A DNA stretch of 64,000 nucleotides from assembly GCA_007449985.2 (NCBI GenBank), contig VIIQ02000025.1, forward strand, positions 310,001-374,000. The letters are read 5' to 3'. How positions within the stretch are numbered: the first letter of the stretch is position 1; each line of letters starts with the position of its first letter. The stretch is from Desmodesmus armatus. Its lineage: Eukaryota > Chlorophyta > Chlorophyceae > Sphaeropleales > Scenedesmaceae. Of the stretch, positions 57,553-64,000 are shown in pieces. A program made the position numbers and the translations under genes. The notes beneath the pieces are model-generated. The model was not told the origin of the DNA and searched no databases. It saw only the letters and a program-made list of their open reading frames with translations.

Positions 57553-58745
57553 TCAGGTTTTAGGCTTTGCCTTGCCCAGTATCCCTGCCAGGCGTTCCTC
57601 TGGCAGCGCCCGCCTGGTGTAGTGCTGCTGCAGCTGCCTTTCAGTGCGGCAAGCACATCAGCCCTGAGGATCGAAAGCTGTTTCTGAGTCCTTTCATCGC
57701 ATGATCGGAGGAGGATAGGGACTGTTGTACATGTTTGTTACCGCACTGTTCTGAGAGGGTGAGCCAGGCTACATGACTGTGGCGGGCTTCTGTGTGCAGC
57801 GTTGATTTGTGTTGTGCAGGTGCAGCCCAGGTGTGGCAGACCAGTCGTAGACGATGTGATGATGCATGCATGCTGTAACAAACAAACCAGCACCTTGCGT
57901 ACATGTGCAGTGGGTGGATTGTCACAGTCACTGTGTGCAGACTCAACGCAACTAGTACTGCTGCAGCTAGCTGCAGGACAGCTACAAGGAGGCAGGACAA
58001 AGCCATGCCGACGCACCACAGCCATTGATCGCGTCCAACTTCCATTGGGTGACATACACATACCGGACATGCAGTATTAGGGGTCCACCGCAAACCTAAG
58101 ACCCCGGGGGGTGACGCCAAAATTTCGAAAACCCCTCCCTCTCAATTTTAGGCTCTTCGGACGAAAACACCCACCCCCCTCCCCGTTTTAGGCTGATCAT
58201 TGGTACTGCTGTCTCCCTTGCTGGCAAGCTGCTGGACCCCTCCCCCTCCTTCCGTTTTAGGCTGTTTTCACGATCCAACCCTCCCCCCCTATCCCGTTTA
58301 GGCTTGGCGTCACCCCCCCGGGGTCTTAGGTTTGCGGTGGACCCCTTACGATCTGGTGCTTCTGCTGGCAGCTGCACGCCCAAGAGCCATTCACCATTGT
58401 ATAACCGTTCCAAAACCTACTCACGTTTTCAGCGAATATCCCAATGATCAGTGGCCCAAGGACAAAGAATAACTGACTGTCAGACAGATCAGGTTGTGTT
58501 GTTGGTGTGGCACCCCTGGCTAATTGCAGCTCACCGGCACTGCCCAGGAGCCAAGCAACCGTTATTGGTCGGCAGTACGTCCGCCCAGGCAGCAGCAGCT
58601 CGCGATTTCGCAAGAAGGGTTTCGCGCAGCTGCACGATCGATCCCACAAATGCCTTGAAAGCTTACTTTGCAACCCTATCGTTACGTCTGTCTCAATCGG
58701 AGCCCGTGTCTGTGCCGCTGGGGCTGCGGTGCTGCACTTGGCCAA
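57553..58745 (-). pseudogene. Unidentified membrane-protein gene, partial and frame-broken
   Basis: The upstream piece, ending at 58425 with donor AAC|GTGAGT, reads LSDSQLFFVLGPLIIGIFAE, a clear transmembrane segment; its 5' boundary is not resolved. The likely terminal exon, 57721-57553, reads DERTQKQLSILRADVLAALK. One base later in frame it continues RQLQQHYTRRALPEERLAG and ends in TGA at 57555-57553. A missing A in the AAA at 57641-57639 would restore a single frame. The pieces may belong to one gene with a middle exon I could not place, or to two genes. The MITE at 58080-58345 lies between them. No family is recognised. Confidence 0.4.
58080..58345. mobile_element. 266-bp MITE-like element with 41-bp terminal inverted repeats
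   Basis: The ends at 58080-58120 and 58304-58345 are inverted repeats starting GGGGTCCACCGCAAACCTAA, identical except for one extra base in a G run. TTA flanks both sides (58077-58079, 58346-58348), a three-base target duplication of the kind left by PIF/Harbinger transposases. The interior holds four copies of a TTTTAGGCT- or GTTTAGGCT-containing subrepeat and no coding frame, so it is non-autonomous. Confidence 0.85.
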
Positions 58746-58901
58746 ACAGTTGCACCCGGCTTTGCATCCTCCTGCCTCATCACCGATTGAATACAGTGCA
58801 GATCAATACCTTCATCTGAAATCTTACTCCTAGTCCTATCCCAGCACTGCCTTCACAGCCCTAGCTAGGCCAACACCCAGCACCCTGGTTCCTTCAGCAC
58901 C

Positions 58902-61900
58902 ATGCCGGTTGACAGCACCATGCTGATGCCCACCAGCGCCAAGCAGCTGCTGCGTGATGATGACAGCTTGCTTCGGCAGATGTTCTTCAACGTGCTGCGA
59001 CACCACCACCCCAACACGGCCAACAAGGTTGATGTTATTTACGCGCTCAGCCAGGCCTGGTGCACCAGCAAGGATGACAGCGATTTTGAGCTGCTGGAGA
59101 AGTATCTGGATGGACTCAAGCCTGACGAGTGCATCCTGGTGGGTGAATAGGGATGGTGTTCTTTTGGGGTGGGGGGTGCATGCTGGGAGGTGTGTGTGTG
59201 GGGGGGGGTGCATTTGATGGCAGCAGAAGGGGGCGGTGATGGAGGGGGGAGGGAAGGGGGGTGGGTGGGGCGGGATGGACAGTACTGGATGGACTTAAGC
59301 CAGACGAGTGCATTCTGGGGGTGAACGTGAATGACGGGTGTTGAGGATGGGGGGCTGCGGTGTGGGGGGTGGAGAGCGGCATGCTGGCAGGGGCGGGGGG
59401 GGGGGGGGGAATGGGGGCATCATGGGGCGGTGGTAGTGATGGTGGTGGGGGCGGGGGGATGCTAGTACATTCAAGCAGCAGGGGGGCGGGCAAGCTAGCA
59501 AGGCATCTACATTGTGGGTGGCAGTAATGGCGCATTCAGGAGACGCAGTAGTGTTGGCGGGGGTGGGGAGAGGTGCGTGGCGTAGGGTAACATGCCGTGA
59601 AGAATGGATCCCAGCTGACTGGAGAAAACGATTCAACCAGATATGCGCACATGTGTTTTTAAAGCAACTTGTTATGCTACATGTTGCTGTGCAGGTTGCC
59701 AGTGCGTTCAGCCACATGCTCAACCTCCACAACCTGACTGAGGAGGTGGCAAACACACAGACGGAGCGCGCAGGACGCATGGGAGAGGTGAGCACAGCAG
59801 CAGGGGTGGGGGGAACAACAGCAGCAGCAGCAGCAGTGGCTTGGGGGTTCAAAGGAGCCGCCGCAGGCATGGGGGGCAGAGTGTATGCAGTTCTGAAGCC
59901 CTCATGAGGCCAGGATGCTACCAGCAGCGGCAGAGCGGGCGACAGCAGCAGCAGCAGCAGCAGGAGCAGCAGCAGCAAGATGGGCAACAGTTGCAGCAGC
60001 AGCATTTGTTGCTCCAGGCTCAGTCCATGTGTCAGTGCTCGTGGCGTGCGGCAGAGTGTGGGGGCAGCCCCAGCAGGCAGCAGCAGTGGCAGTGCTGCAG
60101 GGCAGCAGGGCGGGACGCACGACCCCAGTCCCTGCACATCAAAACCAAGCAGCAGATGCAGCATCAACAGTGGCGATAGCAGCAACGGCTGCAGCAAATG
60201 GCAGCAGTAGTGTAGGGTGGGTCAGTCGGTGCTGCCTACACATCTGGCTGTGTATGCGCTACCACTGGTAACAATGCTAACAGCAGGCAGCGGCTGCAGC
60301 AGAAGCAGTGGCAGCCGTCGCAGCTGCCGCTGCGGCAGCAGTGGCAGCAGCAGTGTGCGCAGCCGCCGCTGTGGCAGCAGCAGCAGCAGCAGCAGCAGCA
60401 ACACGCCAGCAAACAGCAGCGCCAGCAGCCAGTGCTGACCTGTGCCCGTGCAACTTGCTTGTGCTGCACACATTCCCTGTTGCTGCCTGGTCATCTGATG
60501 ACTTGCATGCCGCCACTGCTTCTGCTGTCTGCTGCTGTTGTCGTTGCCCCGTCCCTTCCCCCCCCCCCCCCCCCCGGTGCACCCCCCCCTCCCCAGTTGA
60601 CGCTGCCCACCCGCTCCACCAACATGAGCTTCATCAAGCTGACCTCACAGAACAAGATTGACGGGGACAAGGTCTATGAGGTGCGCAGCAGGGGGGGGCG
60701 GCGCACATGTGGTGTAGCATCCATGGTCCTATCGCTCAGAATGTTTTGTGTGGCGTGTCCCTCGTGTAGGGGCTTCCAGGGAGGACGGGCATCTTGCCTG
60801 GTCTGTTTGTTAGTGTGCTCTGGAAATGCTGCGTGCTGCACAGCGTGTCATGTTGGCATCCATTCATCAGCAATACCAGATGACATGCACGCAGGCGTTC
60901 CAACCCCTGTGTGCTACTGACATGTTGGGTCATCACAGCCGCTGCTGTGCGCCCCCTCCCCTCCCCTGTCGCCCATGCACACTGACACACCTCTTGTCTC
61001 GTGTGTGTGTCCCCTGTCCCCTGTCCCCATGTGCACCGTAGGCTCTGTGCAACCAGACTGTTGAGCTGGTGTTCACTGCCCACCCCACCCAGGCCTTCAG
61101 GCAGAGCCTGCTCAAGAAGTACGCTAAGGTGAGAGGGTGCCCTGCAGGTGTGGGGGTGCGTTGTACAATTATAATACCGGACAGACATGCATGCGGTTGT
61201 ATATCAGTACGTAAAGTTAGTCCCACAAAGACATGCAACCCTTCCGTGTGTTGTGGGGGGTGGGGGTGGGGGGAGGGGGGGGGAGTACATGCCAGCAGCA
61301 GCAGCAGCAGCCACAGTAGTCGGGGCAGCAGCAGCAACAGGGGCAGCAGCAGCAGCAGCGTCGGCAACAGCAGGGTAAGGCGCGTGGCAGAGGGGATCAG
61401 CAGCGGTCGAGGCAGCAGCAAGGGGGCTGTTGGCAGCATTTTTGGTAGAGCTTCCAAGGTCACTGGTTCAACTGCAAGAGGCACAGAGAGGCAGGGAGGC
61501 CGAGGAGAGCTAGCAGCCGGGGCAGGAGGCAGGGGGGAGGGCACAAGGGAAGGAGGAGGAGGCTGAGGGCTGGATGCCGCCACTGCAGCAGCAGCAGCAG
61601 CAGCAGCCAGGGGTGCAGCATATGCTTGTGTGTCCGACTGTTGCTTATGTTACCCCACCCCCCTGACACCAAGCCCTTCATGTCCGCCGTTGCTTTGATG
61701 CAATGCGCGCAAGGTGGCTGTGTTGACCCCACGCACAGCAGCCACACCTTGTCCCTACCCCCCCCCCTCCTCATGTGCAAACACGCTGCCATACCCTTCA
61801 GCCTCCCTTCTATGCAATAGTCAGCCCGGTGGCCTGTCGTCTCATCAAGTCGTCTTGATGAGATGCAGGACAAGCGCGCGCGCCCCTCATGCTTGATTGT

Positions 61901-63355
61901 CACGTGCGCAGGTGCGTCGTTTCCTTGATGAGATGCACAACAAGCGCATGAGCCCCTACGAGCGCATTGAGCTGCTGGAGGCCATTAGGGCCCAAGTGCA
62001 GGCAGCATGGCGCACTGACGAGATCAGGAGGCAGAAACCCACACCACAGGTGCGGCAGGCGGTGTTCAACCTAAGCAGCATGTCGTGTGTACGTTGATGC
62101 GGGGGCTAAGGTGGGGCACCACTGATGCGGGGGCTAAGGTGGGGCACCACTGATGCGCAGGGTGGGTGGGGCACCACTGATGCGCGGGGTGGGGTGGGGC
62201 ACCTCTATTGCGTCGGCGGGTAGGGTGGGGGCCACTGATGGGCGGTAAGAATAGGAGGCAGAAGCCCACACCGCAAGTGTGGCAGCTGTGGCGGTGTCGC
62301 CCCGATCCGCCGTCCTAATGGCAACTATGTGGGCGCGTCGGTCGGGTGGGGTCGGGGCCCTTTGACACACAGACGAGATCAGGAGGCAGAAGCCCACACC
62401 ACAGGTGCGGTACTGTGTGTCTACGGTTGGTGTCTTTGTTACTGCTTTTGGCACCATTGGACGGTTTGTGGCACCAGGTGGGTGTTGTTGGGTATTGGGT
62501 GTGGGGCCAGGATACATGTGTTAGATCACGGCAGGTTTGTGTGTTGTTTGGTAAGGTAGGCTCCATCCTGCATAGCATCTTGTCTCATCAGCAAGTTCCC
62601 TTTCACCTTGCCACCGCCCCAACCCTGTGTGGCCTGTGTGTTCCTCTGAACTGCTACAGGATGAGATGCGCCATGGCCTGAGCTACTTCCAGGCCACCAT
62701 CATGGAGGTGGTGCCAGTCTTCTACAGGTGGGGTTCGTGTGTGTTGAGGGGGGGGGGTGGAATTGGTCAGTGGGTGGGTGGGTGAGTGGGCGCAGGGGGC
62801 AGGCGGAGGGGGGGTGGGTGTCGGATGTGGGCTGCTTATATGCAAAAGGGGATCTGCAAAGGGGAGAGGGGTTTGCGTGAGGGTTGGGCCTGAGAGGTAA
62901 CACTTCACCTGTTGGGTGCCACCATCATGGAGGTGGTGCCTGTCTTCTACAGGTGCGGGGTGGTCAGGATTGTGGCGTTTGGGGGGGGGGGCAGCAACGC
63001 TGAATCTGGGGGTGCATATGGGTCATTTAGGCTTGACAGGGTGAGCTTCGCTTCTTGTGAGCATTCGCTGGCGCACCAAAATTGGTCCGCTGAGCAGCGC
63101 TGTTATGTGTTACTACCCTCATGTCGCTTCCCACCTCTTTACCTTTCCTTACAAACTGCGTGTGCAGCTGCTGCTGACTGCTGCTGCTGCTGCTGCTGCA
63201 TGCAGGCGTGTGGACACCGCGCTGGCCAACATCGGTCAGCCCCGTCTGCCCCTGAACCACCGCCTGTTCAACTTTGGCAGCTGGATGGGAGGGGACAGGG
63301 ACGGCAACCCTAACGTGGTGGCAGAGACAACACGGGACGTGGTGGTGCTGGCAAG
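58902..63355 (+). CDS. PPC: Phosphoenolpyruvate carboxylase, plant type, 5' part
   Basis: It carboxylates phosphoenolpyruvate to oxaloacetate, an anaplerotic step that supplies carbon skeletons for amino acids. Exons: 58902-59138, 59695-59787, 60597-60680, 61042-61128, 61912-62049, 62660-62727, 63206-63355; phases agree and the gene continues past the right edge after a donor at 63356. About 285 of an expected 950-1,000 residues are present. Signatures are ETYxxx-type N-terminal helices ([20 protein letters not shown]), [19 protein letters not shown] with catalytic His152, and [15 protein letters not shown] at 259-273. [10 protein letters not shown] is typical of eukaryotic PEPC. The N-terminal phosphorylation motif of land-plant enzymes (SIDAQLR) is absent, as in other algal forms. 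Introns carry copies of exon ends, listed separately. Confidence 0.95.
59287..59326 (+). repeat. PPC: Copy of PEPC exon 1 end and donor inside intron 1
   Basis: GGATGGACTTAAGCCAGACG, then AGTGCATTCTGG and a GGTGAAC junction, repeats the exon 1 end at 59109-59147 (GGATGGACTCAAGCCTGACG, AGTGCATCCTGGTGGGTGAA), 179 bp downstream, with a few changes. Confidence 0.9.
61849..61889 (+). repeat. PPC: Copy of PEPC exon 5 start upstream of the true acceptor
   Basis: GTCGTCTTGATGAGATGCAG, then GACAAGCGCGCGCGCCCCTC, matches the exon start at 61912 onward (TTCCTTGATGAGATGCACAA, CAAGCGCATGAGCCCC) with several changes, about 64 bp before it. Confidence 0.8.
62096..62240. repeat. Minisatellite in PEPC intron 5
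   Basis: GATGCGGGGGCTAAGGTGGG followed by GCACCACT is repeated about four to five times with decay toward 62240. Confidence 0.9.
62246..62410 (+). repeat. PPC: Two copies of PEPC exon 5 end and donor inside intron 5
   Basis: The exon 5 end (AGGAGGCAGAAACCCACACC, ACAG|GTGCGG at 62029-62055) recurs at about 62252-62284 with a damaged donor (GCAAGTGTGG). It recurs again at 62371-62410 nearly perfectly, including GACGAGATC before it and ACAG|GTGCGG after it. Confidence 0.95.
62918..62957 (+). repeat. PPC: Copy of PEPC exon 6 end and donor inside intron 6
   Basis: GCCACCATCATGGAGGTGGT, GCCTGTCTTCTACAG|GTGCGG repeats exon 6's end at 62693-62733 with one coding change, 225 bp downstream. Confidence 0.97.
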
Positions 63356-63440
63356 GTGGGTAGTGCTTGGTTTTGGGGGTGGAGGGCGGGGGCAAGGTTA
63401 TGGAGTTGTGTGTCGACCTGGCAGGGAGAGGGGCAGCTGA

Positions 63441-63885
63441 GGTGTTAGAGACAATACGGGACGTGGTGGGTGCTGGCAAGGTGGGCTGTCCGTGGGGAGG
63501 GGGAGGGGTGCAAGGTTTTGGAGTTGAGAGTTGACCTGGCAGGGGGAGGGGCAGCTGAGGTGGTAGAGACGACACGGGACGTGGTGGTGCTGGCAAGGTG
63601 GGCTGTCCGTGGGGAGGGGGGGGGGGGGGAGGGAGCGGGGGTATGGAGTTTTGTGTCAACCTGGCAGGGGAGGGGGTGGTTGGGGTGGCAGAGACAACCA
63701 GGATGTGGTGGTGCTGGCATGGTGGGTACCAGGGAGGAGAGGGGGGGTGGATGAGGGAGAGGGGGGTCCCCTTTGAAGGGGGGGGGGTGTAGTTCAGCTC
63801 CGGAGAGGCAAGAGCTGGAGTGCTGTGTGTGGACCTGTTGAGGGAAGGGGAGCTGTGGTAGAGACAAGGAGGGGCTGGCAAGGTG
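63441..63885 (+). repeat. PPC: Four decaying copies of PEPC exon 7 end in intron 7
   Basis: The exon end GAGACAACACGGGACGTGGT, GGTGCTGGCAAG|GTGGG (63324-63360) recurs near 63445, 63565 and 63690, and as a shorter form near 63855. The spacing is about 115-165 bp, each copy with flanking GGCAGGG(G)AG sequence. Donor sequence is kept in most copies. Confidence 0.95.
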
Positions 63886-64000
63886 TGTTGTTTTCTGGGG
63901 GGGTGTGAGGGGGGCTGGAGGAGGGGGCGCGGGAAGAGGGAAGGCCTCGGGGGGGGGGGGGGTGCACTGCTGAGGAGAGCGGGTGCTGTGGTGGAGCCAG

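Noticed and set aside
59820..60420. Long Ala/Gln-rich frames in PEPC intron 2
   Set aside because: They are CAG/GCA repeat shadows between well-phased PEPC exons; PEPC has no such insert at this position.
1..64000. CRISPR array, bacterial operons, tRNA or rRNA genes
   Set aside because: No spaced identical direct repeats of CRISPR type, no Shine-Dalgarno-led gene strings and no cloverleaf I could fold; gene structure is eukaryotic throughout.

Overview
This window looks like nuclear DNA of a green alga, most likely a chlorophycean. Its genes carry many short introns with GTGAG/GTGCG donors and TGCAG acceptors, and CAG-repeat and Ala/Gln-rich coding tracts are common. It holds ferredoxin-nitrite reductase, a MOT1-type molybdate transporter, chloroplast sirohydrochlorin ferrochelatase, plant-type PEP carboxylase and a ciliary transition-zone protein. 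All exon models were built by hand from splice signals, intron phase and protein family knowledge; no alignment was run.

Layout: (1) 3-752 (+) is the glutamine-rich C-terminal end of a gene truncated by the window edge. Its paralogue is the last exon of a two-GYF-domain gene at 10244-15279 (-). The two are convergent, separated by 9.5 kb whose strand composition flips (G/T-rich, then A/C-rich) near 4.85 kb. (2) 15.3-20.25 kb has no firm gene; a broken coiled-coil-like frame lies at 20253-20450 (-). (3) 20456-26585 (+) is a 14-exon SAMHD1-like HD-domain dNTPase. (4) 27727-29168 (-) is a TMEM216-family gene with a GC-AG intron. (5) 29951-40980 is a nitrate-assimilation neighbourhood: SirB (-) divergent from MOT1 (+), followed by nitrite reductase (+). 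SirB makes the siroheme that nitrite reductase needs, and MOT1 supplies molybdate for the molybdenum cofactor of nitrate reductase, which is not in the window. (6) 43704-55658 (+) is a 25-exon secreted cysteine-rich mosaic protein: signal peptide, unique N-terminal domain, 19 copies of a four-cysteine repeat coded almost one per exon, a DUF11-like domain, GACC-type repeats, and two cystine-knot-like modules. Its 3' third carries seven frame breaks. (7) 57553-58745 (-) holds pieces of an unidentified membrane-protein gene with a 266-bp MITE-like element between them. (8) 58902 to the right edge (+) is the 5' part of PEP carboxylase.

The most unusual feature is in PEP carboxylase, and more weakly in nitrite reductase: introns contain decayed tandem copies of the neighbouring exon end together with its splice site. 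With the many 100-150 bp tandem repeats elsewhere, this suggests a locally duplicating genome in which splice junctions are repeatedly copied. The other candidates for something undescribed are the cysteine-rich mosaic gene, a perfect 73-bp inverted repeat in its first intron that could fold into a small-RNA precursor, and the SirB-MOT1-nitrite reductase linkage.
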